NCBI GenBank assembly: GCA_017744415.1
Contig: JAGIBJ010000043.1
Span: 1 to 64,000, forward strand
Direction of reading: 5' to 3'
From: Solirubrobacteraceae bacterium
GTDB lineage: Bacteria; Actinomycetota; Thermoleophilia; Solirubrobacterales; Solirubrobacteraceae
DNA: 64,000 nucleotides
Numbering within the stretch: the stretch's first letter is position 1; each line of letters opens with the position of its first letter. Of this stretch, positions 16,586 to 26,400 are shown in pieces. The notes under the pieces were generated by a model that saw only the letters and a program-made list of their open reading frames with translations, was not told the DNA's origin and did no database searches. Both the position numbers and the translations under genes were made by a program.

Positions 16586-17476
16586 ATGGACCGCACTGCT
16601 CTCGCTGCCGACCTCGCACGCGCCGGATACCTGGCCGACGATCGCACGGTGCTGGTGTCGGCGCTGGCGACGGAGCTCGGCAAGCCGGTACTCGTCGAGG
16701 GACCGGCGGGTGTCGGCAAGACCGAGCTCGCGAAGGCGCTCGCCAAGGTGACGGGCCGCGAGCTCGTGCGCCTGCAGTGCTACGAGGGACTCGACGAGGC
16801 CCGCGCGCTCTACGAGTGGAACTACCGCGCGCAGCTGCTGCGGATCCAGGCGGCGCACGGCTCCGACGGCGACTGGGGCGGCCTGCGAGACGACCTGTTC
16901 GCCGAGGAGTTCCTGCTCGAGCGGCCACTGCTGCAGGCCATCCGCAGCGAGCAGCCGGTGGTGCTGCTCGTCGACGAGATCGACAAGGCCGACCAGGAGT
17001 TCGAGGCGCTGCTGCTCGAGCTGCTCTCCGACTTCCAGGTGTCGATCCCCGAGCTCGGCACGGTCCACGCGGAGTCGCACCCGCTGGTGATCCTCACGTC
17101 GAACGCCGCCCGCGAGCTCACCGAGGCCCTCAAACGCCGCTGCCTCTTCCTCACGCTCGACTATCCGAGTCCCGAGCGCGAGCGCGACATCCTGCTCGAG
17201 CACGTGCCCGGCCTGCCCGACGGCATTGCGCTGCGGATCGCCGAGGTGGCGCAGAAGATTCGCGACCTCGACCTGCGCAAGCCGCCGGCGATCTCGGAGA
17301 CGATCGACTGGGCCCACACACTGCTGCTGATCGGTGCCACCCAGATCGACCAGGCCGTGCTTCGCGAAACGCTCCCCGTCGTCCTCAAGCACCGCACCGA
17401 CCTCGACCTCGTCGCCGAACGCGCGGGCGTGGTGCTCGGCCAGACCGCCTCGGCGGGCCGCGCCGGCAGCCGGTGA
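16586..17476 (+). CDS. MoxR-family AAA+ ATPase
   Basis: A 296-residue ATPase with Walker A GPAGVGKT (residues 39-46), Walker B VVLLVDEIDK, sensor-1 region VILTSNAARELTEALKRRC and an arginine-finger pattern typical of MoxR/CoxD proteins. MoxR ATPases work with von Willebrand factor A partners as metal-insertion or maturation chaperones. The partner VWA gene follows 31 bp downstream on the same strand. The start is set by the -10 box 8 bp upstream and by the domain boundary. The client protein is not evident in the window. Confidence 0.9.
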   Translation: MDRTALAADLARAGYLADDRTVLVSALATELGKPVLVEGPAGVGKTELAKALAKVTGRELVRLQCYEGLDEARALYEWNYRAQLLRIQAAHGSDGDWGGLRDDLFAEEFLLERPLLQAIRSEQPVVLLVDEIDKADQEFEALLLELLSDFQVSIPELGTVHAESHPLVILTSNAARELTEALKRRCLFLTLDYPSPERERDILLEHVPGLPDGIALRIAEVAQKIRDLDLRKPPAISETIDWAHTLLLIGATQIDQAVLRETLPVVLKHRTDLDLVAERAGVVLGQTASAGRAGSR

Positions 17477-17507
17477 ACCTCACCACCACCTTCCCGCGGC
17501 AGGCACG

Positions 17508-18998
17508 GTGAGCCACCCAGGACGCTCCGCCTGGGGAGGCTCCGGCCGCCCGGCTCCCGCCGATGCCCCGCGCGGCATCGACGGCCTTCTCCTGCAGGCC
17601 GCCACCGCCCTGCGCAGCGCCGATGTGCCCGTCGGCTCCGGCGAGCTCCTCGACGCCTCTCGCGCGCTGCTCGCCGTCTCCTGGGACGACGAGGCGACCG
17701 TCCGCGAGGTCCTCGCCTCGACGCTGGTCAAGAGCGCCGAGCACCGCGAGCGCTTCCTGGCGCTGTGGGACGAGCTGCTCCGCCACCAGGTGCTCCGCGC
17801 GGCCCTCGACGCCCAGCGCGGCCTTGGTGGTACCGGGGCCGGCGATGAGCTGCCGGGTGAGGCTGGCGCGGGCCAGGGCGACGGCGAGGGCAGCGACCCG
17901 ACCGGCACGCAAGGCGCCGAGGGCGACGGCGGCTCCGGAGGTGAGGGCAGCGGCTCGGGCCTGGATCTCGACGAACTCATGCGCACCGTGCAGGCCGCCA
18001 TGGGCGAGGGCTCGGGCGCGGGTGGGGCCCTGATGCGCGATTTGGCCCGGCTCGCGATCGAAGCGGCCCGCCAGCAGGAGTCCGGCGTGGTCGGCGTCGA
18101 CGTGCAGCGCATCCGCCGCATGCTCGGCCTCACGCGCGGCAGCGAGGGGGTCGAGCAGCTCTCCGACGAGGCGATCCGCGCCTTCACCGAACTCCTGCGC
18201 CAAGAGCTCGAGGAGCAGCGCACGCTGCGCACCGGTGATCTGCCGCCGCAGCGGGCGCTCGCGCAGCTCGGCCGCGATCTCAGCTTCGGCCAGTCGCCCG
18301 ACGAGGCGGCCGTGATGAAGGCGATCCATGCGCTGCGCCGCCAGCTCGCGGTGGCGGGCCACAGCCGCCGCGGCCCTCGCAGCGGCCCGATCGACCTGCG
18401 CCGCACGATCCGCAGCTCCCTGCAAACGGGCGGCGTCCCGATCGAGATCATCCCCCAGCGCGAGCACCCGCGCCGGCCGCAGCTCGTCGCGCTCTGCGAC
18501 GTGTCCACGTCCGTCAGCGGCTCGGCCGTCTTCTTCCTCAGCGTCGTCTCCGCCCTCGCCGATGCCTTCTCGCGCCTGCGCACCTGGGCGTTCATCGAGG
18601 TGGCCGACGAGGTGACCGAGCTGTGCCTGCACGCCACGGGCCCGCGGCAGCTCGGCCAGTCGATTACCACCCAGGCCAAGGTGGCCGACCACACCGGCTA
18701 CACCGACTACGGGCGCGTCTTCAAGCAGCTCGCGGTCGACCTCGCCGACGTGATCGACCGTCGCACCACGTTCATCGTCCTCGGTGACGCGCGCACCAAC
18801 GGCCGCGATCCGGGCGTCGAGGCCTTTGCCGCGCTCACCTCCCGCGCCGGCCGCACCCTCTGGCTCAACCCGGAACCCGAGCTCTACTGGAACTACGGCG
18901 ATTCGGAGAGCAGCACCTACGCGAAGTGGTGCGAGATGCACCGCTGCGCGTCGGCGTCGGATCTCACCGGTCTCGCGCGGCTGCTCGCCGTCGACTGA
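17508..18998 (+). CDS. VWA (CoxE-like) protein, MoxR partner
   Basis: A 496-residue protein. The N-terminal 95 residues are helical (DGLLLQAATALRSADVPV). A Gly/Ser/Asp/Glu-rich linker spans about 105-150, followed by a helical mid-region. The C-terminal CoxE-type VWA domain carries an intact MIDAS motif, DVSTS, near residue 331, and later FIVLGDARTNGRDP. CoxE-like proteins pair with MoxR ATPases, as the adjacent upstream gene shows. The GTG start at 17508 has GGCAGG just upstream. The low-complexity linker is natural for the family and not a frameshift. Confidence 0.85.
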   Translation: MSHPGRSAWGGSGRPAPADAPRGIDGLLLQAATALRSADVPVGSGELLDASRALLAVSWDDEATVREVLASTLVKSAEHRERFLALWDELLRHQVLRAALDAQRGLGGTGAGDELPGEAGAGQGDGEGSDPTGTQGAEGDGGSGGEGSGSGLDLDELMRTVQAAMGEGSGAGGALMRDLARLAIEAARQQESGVVGVDVQRIRRMLGLTRGSEGVEQLSDEAIRAFTELLRQELEEQRTLRTGDLPPQRALAQLGRDLSFGQSPDEAAVMKAIHALRRQLAVAGHSRRGPRSGPIDLRRTIRSSLQTGGVPIEIIPQREHPRRPQLVALCDVSTSVSGSAVFFLSVVSALADAFSRLRTWAFIEVADEVTELCLHATGPRQLGQSITTQAKVADHTGYTDYGRVFKQLAVDLADVIDRRTTFIVLGDARTNGRDPGVEAFAALTSRAGRTLWLNPEPELYWNYGDSESSTYAKWCEMHRCASASDLTGLARLLAVD

Positions 18999-19097
18999 CC
19001 CCCGCCGACGCCGCCGCGGCCTCGCTCGTCTCGGCTCCGCGTCTGCGATCCCGTAAGGTGCCAGCTGGTGACGGGCCCGCCCGCCATCGATCTCCAA

Positions 19098-19187
19098 CCG
19101 AGCAGGGGAGCCGCGAGCGCGGCTGAGAGGGCGCAGGTGGCGCCGACCCTTCGAACCTGTGGGCTCGCACCCGCGTAGGAAGCTGAA
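19098..19187 (+). promoter_or_regulatory. TPP riboswitch (THI element)
   Basis: The conserved TPP aptamer elements appear in order: GGGGAGCC, CTGAGAG (19123-19129), GACCCTTCGAACCTG (19144-19158), the pyrophosphate-sensing arm, and GCGTAGGAAGCT (19173-19184). The short P1 pairing is AGC (19101-19103) with GCT (19182-19184). The 3' aptamer strand includes GGAAG, placed 9 nt before the GTG at 19192, so ligand binding could hide the ribosome binding site directly. There is no separate terminator hairpin. Confidence 0.93.
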
Positions 19188-19191
19188 CACC

Positions 19192-19983
19192 GTGTCCGTC
19201 GTCGACGACCCGGCGCCCCCGGCGCCCGGGACATCACAGGCCGAGCAGGCCCCCCACACCCCGGCGTCCCCGGCCCCGTCAGTGGTGGCCGAGCTGCGGG
19301 CGGCGACGGTCCGTCACGGCGAGACGACCCTCCTGCCTCCCGTCGACCTCACGGTGAACGCCGGCGAGGTGGTGGCGATCGTCGGCCGCAGCGGCGTCGG
19401 CAAGACGACCCTGCTGCACGTGCTCGCCGGCCTCCTCGCGCCGACGAGCGGCGACGTGACCGCCCACCCGGCGGCGCTCATGCCCCAGCGCGACGGCCTC
19501 ATGCCCTGGGCCACCGCCCGCGACAACGCCGCGCTGCCCCTCCGCGTCGCCGGCCTCCCCCGCGCCGACGCCCGGGCTCAGGCCGAACGCCAGCTTGACG
19601 CGCTCGGGCTTGCCGGCCTCGGCGGCCGCCGCACGGCACGGCTCTCGGGCGGCCAACGCCAGCGGGTCGCCCTCGCTCGCACGCTCCTCACCGGCCGCGA
19701 GCTGTTGCTGCTCGACGAGCCGTTCGCCGCCGTCGACGCTCTCACCCGTGACGAGCTCCACGACCTGCTGCTCGCGCACCTCGGCGCCGAGGGTCGCGCA
19801 GCGGTGCTGGTCACGCACGATGTCGAGGAGGCCGTACGGCTCGCCGACCGCCTGCTCGTGCTCACGCGCGGGGCCGGGCTCGTCATGCCGGCGGTCCCGC
19901 TGCTGGCACGGCCGGGCGACCGGCTCGCCGCGCGCGGTGGGGAGTCACTGCGCGCCGCGGTGCTCGAGGAGCTGGCCCGATGA
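19192..19983 (+). CDS. thiZ: Thiamine-precursor ABC transporter, ATP-binding protein
   Basis: A 263-residue ABC ATPase: Walker A GRSGVGKT at about residues 65-72, Q-loop LMPQRDGLMPW, signature LSGGQRQRVALAR, Walker B LLLLDEPFAAVD and switch His in VLVTHDVEE. It belongs to the nitrate/sulfonate/pyrimidine importer subfamily. The N-terminal 32 residues are a Pro/Ala-rich extension. The GTG start uses the GGAAG embedded in the riboswitch, so it is the natural target of TPP control. The stop overlaps the permease ATG. Confidence 0.88.
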   Translation: MSVVDDPAPPAPGTSQAEQAPHTPASPAPSVVAELRAATVRHGETTLLPPVDLTVNAGEVVAIVGRSGVGKTTLLHVLAGLLAPTSGDVTAHPAALMPQRDGLMPWATARDNAALPLRVAGLPRADARAQAERQLDALGLAGLGGRRTARLSGGQRQRVALARTLLTGRELLLLDEPFAAVDALTRDELHDLLLAHLGAEGRAAVLVTHDVEEAVRLADRLLVLTRGAGLVMPAVPLLARPGDRLAARGGESLRAAVLEELAR

Positions 19984-20822
19984 GCACCCGCATCCCGACG
20001 CGACGCGCCGCCGGCCCCGCGGCTTCCCGCACCGGTCGGCTGCTCTCGTGGCTCGCTCCACTGCTCACGGTCGGCGGGCTCATCGCGCTCTGGCAGGGCT
20101 ACGTGCGCTGGCACGAGGTCGACCCGATCGTCCTCCCCGCGCCGACGGATGTGGCCAACGCCCTATGGCGCGACCGAGAGCTCCTCCTCACGGCCACCGA
20201 GCACACGCTCCTCGTGCTGCTGCTCGGGCTTGTCGCCGCGCTCGCGCTCGGCACGCTCTGCGGTATCGCGCTCCACCGTTCGCCCGCCCTGCGGCGCGCG
20301 CTCGAGCCGCTGCTCGTCGGCAGCCAGGCGGTCCCGATACCGATCCTCGCGCCGCTGCTCGTCGTCTGGCTCGGCTTCGGGCTCACGCCGCAGCTCGTGC
20401 TCGTCGTCGTCGTCGCGTTCTTCCCGGTCGCGGTCGCCACGCGCGACGCCCTCGCCGGCCTCTCTCCCGAGACGGCGCTCGTCCTGCGCAACCTCGGTGC
20501 CACGCCGGCGCAGCGCCTGCGCCTGGTGGAGCTGCCCGGTGCCCTGCCGGGCATTCTCACGGGCGTGCGGCTCGCGGTCGTGTTCGCGGTGATCGGCGCC
20601 GTGTTCGCCGATGCCACGGGCCAATCGGCGACCACTGCCGCCGATCCCACGTCCAGCGGCGGGCTCGGCCGGATCGTGGCCGATGCCGTCCCCCAGCTCC
20701 AAACCGACCGCGCGTTCGCCGCAATCGTTCTCCTCGTCGCCCTCTCCTTGGCGCTCTTCTGGTCGCTCGGCGGCGTGGAGCGTCGGCTGGATCGGCGATC
20801 ATCTCCCTCGCTTCCGATCTAG
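19980..20822 (+). CDS. thiX: Thiamine-precursor ABC transporter, permease
   Basis: A 280-residue inner-membrane permease of the BPD_transp_1 family with about six helices and the coupling-loop motif (RNLGATPAQRLRLVELPGALPGILTGVRLA). It forms the channel with the upstream ATPase, which it overlaps by ATGA. Its substrate is inferred from the riboswitch and the NMT1-like binding protein downstream, most likely HMP or a formyl-aminopyrimidine breakdown product of thiamine. Confidence 0.87.
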   Translation: MSTRIPTRRAAGPAASRTGRLLSWLAPLLTVGGLIALWQGYVRWHEVDPIVLPAPTDVANALWRDRELLLTATEHTLLVLLLGLVAALALGTLCGIALHRSPALRRALEPLLVGSQAVPIPILAPLLVVWLGFGLTPQLVLVVVVAFFPVAVATRDALAGLSPETALVLRNLGATPAQRLRLVELPGALPGILTGVRLAVVFAVIGAVFADATGQSATTAADPTSSGGLGRIVADAVPQLQTDRAFAAIVLLVALSLALFWSLGGVERRLDRRSSPSLPI

Positions 20823-20828
20823 GGCCCC

Positions 20829-21905
20829 ATGACCCGCACCATCCGCTCACGCCTGCTCGCCCCGCTCCTCCTCGCCGCCGCCGCGCTCGTCTCGGCGGGC
20901 CTGCTCGCCGGTTGCGGCGAGAAGCCGGAGGACCAGACTGCCGTCACCGGCCGCGAGAAGGTGACGATCGTTCTCGACTACTTCCCCAACGCCGACCACG
21001 CCGCGATCTACGCTGCGCTCGGCAGCGGCGCCTTCGAGCGCGCCGGCCTCGACGTGCAGATCCAGGCCCCGGGCGATGCCTCCACGCCGCTCAAGCTCCT
21101 CGAGGCGGGCAAGGCCGACTTCGTCATCACCTACCAGCCGGAGCTGGTGCTCGCGCGGGCCAAGGGCCAGAAGGTGCAGGCGGTGGCGGCGCTCGTGCAG
21201 GAGCCGCTCACGTCGCTGATCTCGCTGAAGCCACACGGCATCACGCGGGGCGAGCAGCTCAAGGGCAAGACGGTCGGCACCGCCGGCCTCAACTACCAAG
21301 CCGCGTACGTCGACACGATTCTCAAGGCCGCGGGCGTGCGGTCGTCATCGGTGAAGCGCGTCGACCTCGGCTTCAACCTCACGCAGCCGCTGATTGCCAA
21401 GAAGGTCGATGCGAGCCTCGGAGCGTTCTGGAACTACGAGGGCATCGAGCTGCAGCGCAAGAAGAAGCACCCGGTGATCACGAAGATCCAGGATCTCGGC
21501 GTGCCGACGTACGACGAGCTCATGCTCGCGGCGAGCGAGGACACGATCCGTGACCGCGGCCCCGTCGTCCGCCGCCTCGTGCAGGCGATCGCGACCGGCG
21601 CGAAGCTCCTGAAGACCGATCCGAATGCGGGCATCGATCCGCTGCTGCAGGCGAGCCCCGGCCTCGACCGCGGCCTCCAGGAGGCCGTGCTCGAGGCGAC
21701 CCTCCCGGTGATGTTCCCGAAGGACGCCGACCACCCCTTCGGCTGGATCGACGAGACCGAATGGGCCGCCTACGCGCGCTGGCTCCAGGCGCAGGGCCTC
21801 GTGAGCGACGCGACGATCGCCGCGCGCGGTTGGACGAACGAGTTTCTGCCCGGCGAGGGCGTCGGCGACGACGACGGCGGCGGCCAGTCGGTGCAGGGGA
21901 TCTAG
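20829..21905 (+). CDS. thiY: Thiamine-precursor ABC transporter, substrate-binding lipoprotein
   Basis: A 358-residue lipoprotein with lipobox LAGC (Cys29). The body is of the NMT1/THI5-like periplasmic-binding fold: VTIVLDYFPNADHAAIYAALGSG, LKLLEAGKADFVITYQPE and LGAFWNYEGIEL. ThiY proteins of this type bind a pyrimidine precursor of thiamine. It lies 6 bp after the permease, with AGGG just before the ATG. No thiamine-biosynthesis enzyme is in the window, so the operon serves salvage. The C-terminus is an unusual Asp/Gly-rich tail. Confidence 0.87.
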   Translation: MTRTIRSRLLAPLLLAAAALVSAGLLAGCGEKPEDQTAVTGREKVTIVLDYFPNADHAAIYAALGSGAFERAGLDVQIQAPGDASTPLKLLEAGKADFVITYQPELVLARAKGQKVQAVAALVQEPLTSLISLKPHGITRGEQLKGKTVGTAGLNYQAAYVDTILKAAGVRSSSVKRVDLGFNLTQPLIAKKVDASLGAFWNYEGIELQRKKKHPVITKIQDLGVPTYDELMLAASEDTIRDRGPVVRRLVQAIATGAKLLKTDPNAGIDPLLQASPGLDRGLQEAVLEATLPVMFPKDADHPFGWIDETEWAAYARWLQAQGLVSDATIAARGWTNEFLPGEGVGDDDGGGQSVQGI

Positions 21906-21965
21906 GCCCTCCGCTCCGACCGGCCACCGCTTGGACCGCTGCACGACCGGCAGCGGGCGCGGTGC

Positions 21966-23372
21966 TCATCGCGTGCCGCGGATCACCTGCCCGGTGCGCA
22001 GCACCCCGTGCGGGTCGTGCTGATCGGCGAGGGCGCCGAGCCAGTGCCGCGTGTCGTCGTCGTAGCTGCGGGAGAGCCGCTCGGGGTCGTCGGTCGCCGT
22101 GAAGTTCGGCAACGTGAAGCCCGTCGACCACGGTTCGATCGCGGCCTCGAGCGCTGCGCCGTGTGCGGGCACCGCTTCGGCGATCTCGGGAGCGAGGACG
22201 CCGACCGCGAGGAAGGTGAACGCCGCGTCGCGATGAGAGAAGGCGCTGCGATGCACCGGGGCCTCTCGCACCTTGCCGCCCAGCAGCCGCAGCTCAACGA
22301 CCGTCTGCGGAGAGCGGCTGCCCGGGCCGGCGAGATCGACGAGCACCTCCGCGAGCTGGCCGGGGAACTCACGCAGCAGACCGCTCACCTCGCGGCTCGG
22401 CATAGGGTCGACGGGATCGGCGTGCACGGCGGCGACGGCCGCGTACGGCATGGGTGCGACCCCGTCGAGGATCGGCTCGGCGCAGGCGCGGAGCGGCGCG
22501 AGCAGCCGTTCGCCCACCTCGGGCGACTGCGTCGTCGTGAACCGCACCGCGATCGACATGCGCCCGGCGATCGGAGCGGGGATCTTCGGGAGCGGCGGCA
22601 GCTGCAGGATCGCCAGGGAGGTGTTGGCGTGCTCCGGGAGGTCGACCGTCAGCTCGCGCCACGCCTCGATCACCGCCGCCGCGTCCGCGCCGTCGAAGTA
22701 GAGCGCGCCGCCGTAGAAGCCGGCGAGGTCGAGGAGGTCGATCTCGATCTCCGTCACGATCCCGAGGCTGCCCTTCCCGCCACGCAGGCCCCAGAACAGC
22801 TCGGGATGCTCGGTCGGCGTGACGCGCAGGAGCTTGCCCTCACCGGTGACGACCTGAAACGCACGCACGTGATCGGAGGAGAGCCCGAAGGTGCGCACGA
22901 AGGGGCCGATGCCGGCGCCCGTGAGGAAGCCGGCCACGCCGACGTTCGGTGAGCTGCCGACGAGCGGTGCGAGACCGTGCGGGGTCGCGGCATCGAGCAC
23001 CTGCTGCCAGATCGCGCCGGCGCCGACGCGCGCGGTGCGGCCAGCGACGTCGATCTCGATGTCGTCCAGCTTGCCCGTGTGCACGAGCACCGTCGGGCCC
23101 GAGATGGTGACCGCACCGTGGCCGGTGCGGCGCACCGCGACCTGCAGGCCGTGGGCCGCGGCGTGCCGCACCGTCGCCACGATGTCGGCAGGCGTCGCTG
23201 CCTCGACGACGGCGAGCGGCTCCTGCCGCACGGCGACGTTCCACGGCGTGGCCAGCTCGTAGCCGGGCTCGCCGGGGGCGGCGACGACACCGGAGACATC
23301 GGCGCGCAGCGCGGCGAGGAGCTCCGGCGCAAGCGGCGCGCTCTCGAGGGGGTGGTCGATGGACTGGGTCAC
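21966..23372 (-). CDS. FAD-linked oxidoreductase (BBE-like)
   Basis: A 468-residue FAD-binding PCMH oxidoreductase. The first half is the FAD-binding domain with RTGHGA, where the His is the usual 8-alpha attachment site, and GVAGFLTGAGIG. The second Cys used for bicovalent flavin in plant berberine bridge enzymes is absent. The C-terminal BBE motif reads YDDDTRHWLGALADQHDPHGV. Bacterial members oxidise sugars, alcohols or antibiotic intermediates. The GTG at 23372 has GAAAGG 8 nt upstream, which decides the start. SARP-type boxes lie 70-96 bp upstream, so the SARP gene next door is the likely activator. Confidence 0.85.
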   Translation of the reverse strand: MTQSIDHPLESAPLAPELLAALRADVSGVVAAPGEPGYELATPWNVAVRQEPLAVVEAATPADIVATVRHAAAHGLQVAVRRTGHGAVTISGPTVLVHTGKLDDIEIDVAGRTARVGAGAIWQQVLDAATPHGLAPLVGSSPNVGVAGFLTGAGIGPFVRTFGLSSDHVRAFQVVTGEGKLLRVTPTEHPELFWGLRGGKGSLGIVTEIEIDLLDLAGFYGGALYFDGADAAAVIEAWRELTVDLPEHANTSLAILQLPPLPKIPAPIAGRMSIAVRFTTTQSPEVGERLLAPLRACAEPILDGVAPMPYAAVAAVHADPVDPMPSREVSGLLREFPGQLAEVLVDLAGPGSRSPQTVVELRLLGGKVREAPVHRSAFSHRDAAFTFLAVGVLAPEIAEAVPAHGAALEAAIEPWSTGFTLPNFTATDDPERLSRSYDDDTRHWLGALADQHDPHGVLRTGQVIRGTR

Positions 23373-23426
23373 GGCGTTGGCCTTTCGGTGTCTGGCAGCA
23401 GCCCACCTGGGCTGCTCACTGCCCGC

Positions 23427-23468
23427 ACTCTGTCCCTCGGCGCTTGCGGCTCCCTTGGGGCTCGCTTG
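23427..23468 (-). promoter_or_regulatory. SARP-type operator and -10 of the oxidoreductase gene
   Basis: Three direct repeats on the minus strand, CAAGCG (23463-23468), CAAGGG (23452-23457) and CAAGCG (23441-23446), lie exactly 11 bp apart. The last is followed by 8 bp and then CAGAGT (23427-23432), a plausible -10. SARP proteins are known to bind heptamer repeats spaced one helical turn apart, with the last 8 bp from the -10. The upstream copy also forms an inverted repeat with 23475-23483. Confidence 0.65.
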
Positions 23469-23483
23469 GAGCGCCTCCAAGCG
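23463..23483 (-). terminator. Hairpin just after the SARP gene
   Basis: CGCTTGGAG and CTCCAAGCG form a perfect 9-bp inverted repeat around CGC, starting a few bases past the SARP stop codon. It may act as that gene's terminator, or simply be two opposed SARP half-sites. It overlaps the operator array. Confidence 0.4.
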
Positions 23484-23486
23484 TCG

Positions 23487-26400
23487 TCAGCTGGCGGTGA
23501 GTGCGCGGGCTTCACGCGCGATGCCCGCCATCCCGAGATCGTCCGCCGCTGCGGCAATCGACTCGAGCTCTTCCGTGCGGTCGCCTCTGCCGGACGCGTC
23601 GATGTGCACGGCCGCGAGGCGGCACCGAAGGAGTGAGGGCCGGCCGCCGTGCTCGGTGGCGAGCGTGGTCGCGATCTCGAGCAGCCGTGCGGCTTCGTCC
23701 GTCTCGCCGAGGAGGTGCTGGGCGCGGGCCAGGGCCAGCGCCACCGGTCCGAACTGGCCCACGTCGCCGACGATCGCGACGGCCTCCTCGTACGGCGCCA
23801 GCAGCGCGACGAGCGCAGCCGCCTGCTCGGCGGCTCCGAGATCGGCGCTCACGTGCGTGAGCAGCGTGGCGTGGCCGAGCGTCGTCCAGACCATCTGGCG
23901 CGGCGTCGCGAGCCACGTGTCGATGCGTTCCAGCGCTCGCGAGCGCTCGCCACGGGCGGCGGCGACGGCTGCCTCCCACGCCACGGGCTCGACGTCTCCG
24001 GGGCGATCGAGCTCGGAGAGCGTGCCCCGTTCCCAGCGCATCGCCTGGTCCGGCACGTCGACCGCGGCCTCGGAGTGCAGCTCCGTCGACCGATGCACCT
24101 CACCCGCCTGCGCGAAGTGCGCGGCGGCGGCCTCCAGGTCGCCGCGCCACTGCGCCATCATGCCCTGCGCCCATCGCAGCTGCACGCGCACGGCTGCCAT
24201 ACGCTGCATGTCGGCACCGACGATGCCGCGACGCAGATGCTCCTCCGCGGCGCCGATGTCGCCGAGGTTCAGGCAGGCCATCACGGCGACGGCGTGCCCG
24301 ACGGTTCGATCGACGGCCGAGCGCTCGTGCGGCAGCGACCAGAGCCGGTCGATCAGCTCCAAGCTCTCGCGCCGGTAGCTGGCGATTCCGGAGAACGCGA
24401 GGATGCGGCCGAGTAGCACGTCGGCGAGCAGTTCGTCGTCACCGAGCGCCTCGGCGATCGCGATGGCCTCCGAGCTCTGGCGCTCTGCGATCGAGCGATC
24501 GAGTTCGTAGACGTTGCCCACGGCGATGGCGGCAAGCACCTTCGCCCGCGCCGCCGGATCGTGTTCGAGGGCTGGTTCGACGGCGCTGAGCCGCGCCTGG
24601 AGCGAGCCGGGATCCTGCACGGAGGCCACCCACGGCCAAGAGCCGGTCGCGCGGAGCAGACTCGCCGCGAGCTTGCCGACGGTGCTGGTGCGCTCCTCGC
24701 GAACGGCGTCGAAGATGCCGTCCTCGATCACCTCGATCACTCGCTGGCGCCGCCCGGCGAGTGCCAGCGCCTCGACGTGGGCGATGATCAGGTCGTCGCG
24801 CTCGCCTGGGCTGCGCTCGGCGGCAGGCAGCAGATCGTAGGCCCGGAGCGCCTCGCGCCACCAGGCTGCCGCCGTCTCCGAGCTCCAGCGTTCGACGTCG
24901 GCGCGGGCCGCCTCGCGACACGCAGCGAGCGTCTCAGCGGCATCGCTCACCGGGAGGGCCTGGAGCAGGTGACGGGCCCGCAGGCCCGGTTCGGCGCCGC
25001 GCTCCCTCAGCAGCTCTGCCACCCGCACGTGGAGTCGCTGCCGCCGCAGCGCAGGCATCTGTGCCAGCACCTCCTCGCGCAGCAAGCCGTGTCCGAAGGC
25101 GTAGCCGGCGGTATCCGCAGCCGGGACGAGGATGTGCGCATCTGCTGCGGCATCGAGCAGGTCGGCGGCCGCATCGGGATCCTGACGGGTGAGGACGGCG
25201 ACGAGATCGAGATCGACGGGGTCCCCGACCACCGCTGCGGCGCGCAACACGTCGATCACGGCGTCGTCGAGTTCCCCGAGCCGGCGTCCGAGCACCGAGC
25301 GCACCGCGAGCGGAAGGCCCGCGCCCCCGCGTTCGGCGGGGGCGAGACGCGCGTACTCACGGACGAACAACGGGTTGCCTCCGGTGCGCTGCGAGAGCTC
25401 CTGCGCCTCCGATGGGGCGAGTGGCTCGGCAGCGACGAGGTTGGCGAGCTCGCCGACCGCCCGCGGCTCCAGTGGGGCGACCGCCAGCTGACGGTGCCCG
25501 TCGGCGCGTGCGAGGGCGGCGAGGAGCGGCCGCAGGGCCGACTCGTCCTCGCCCTCGCGCAGGGTCAGCGCAAAGACCACGGGAGCGATCCGCACCGTCC
25601 CCGCGAGATAGGCGAGGCACCTCGCCGACGTGGGATCCGCCCACTGAACGTCGTCGATGATGATGACGCGGGGCGGGCCATCCACCGCCGCATCCGTGAT
25701 CAGCTGCGCAACGCGGTCGTACACCGCGAAGCGCGCCTCGTCCGCCTCGGCTCCGGGCGGCGGCACCAGCACGTCGTCGGGCACGCCGCCGAGGAGCCGG
25801 ATCAGCCGGCGCAGCGGCCACCACGCCGGCATGCCCTCGTCTTCGGGGCAGCGGGCCCACACGTCGCGCCAGCCGCGCTTGCGCGCGCGTTGCGCGAGCT
25901 CCTCGGCCAGGCGGGTCTTGCCGATCCCGGCCGGGCCGGTCATCACGAGCCAGCGGGCCGCATGCTCGCCCGCCTCGTCGAGCAGCTCCTCGAGGAGCGT
26001 GACTTCGCGGGCGCGCCCGACGAGGTCGTGGCTCTGGTCGAGCTCGAGATCCGGGACGACCGGCAGGGTTCGCTCCTCGGAAGCGCGCGGTGCGGGTGGT
26101 GCGGGCGCTATCGGTTCCGGTGGGGATGCGCCGGCGCCCGAGTCCGCGCTGCGCGGCCACGCGGCAAGTGCCGGGTCCTGGCGGAGGATCGACATCTGCA
26201 GTTCGCGGAGCTCACTGCCGGGCTCGAGCCCGAGCTCGTCGCTCAGCCGGGCAGCGTGCTCGCGGAAGCGCTCAAGCGCCTCGGGCGCCCGGCCCGCGCG
26301 GTACAGCGCCACCATCAGCAGCCAGCAGCCGCGATCTCGGAGGGGATCGTCGGCCACGAGTTGCTGGGCCTGGACGATCGCGTCGGCGATGCGGCTTTCG

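Noticed and set aside
20829-21905. Substrate-binding protein as a nitrate, sulfonate or taurine importer
   Set aside because: The sequence fold alone allows it, but the TPP riboswitch directly upstream of the operon fixes a thiamine-related substrate.
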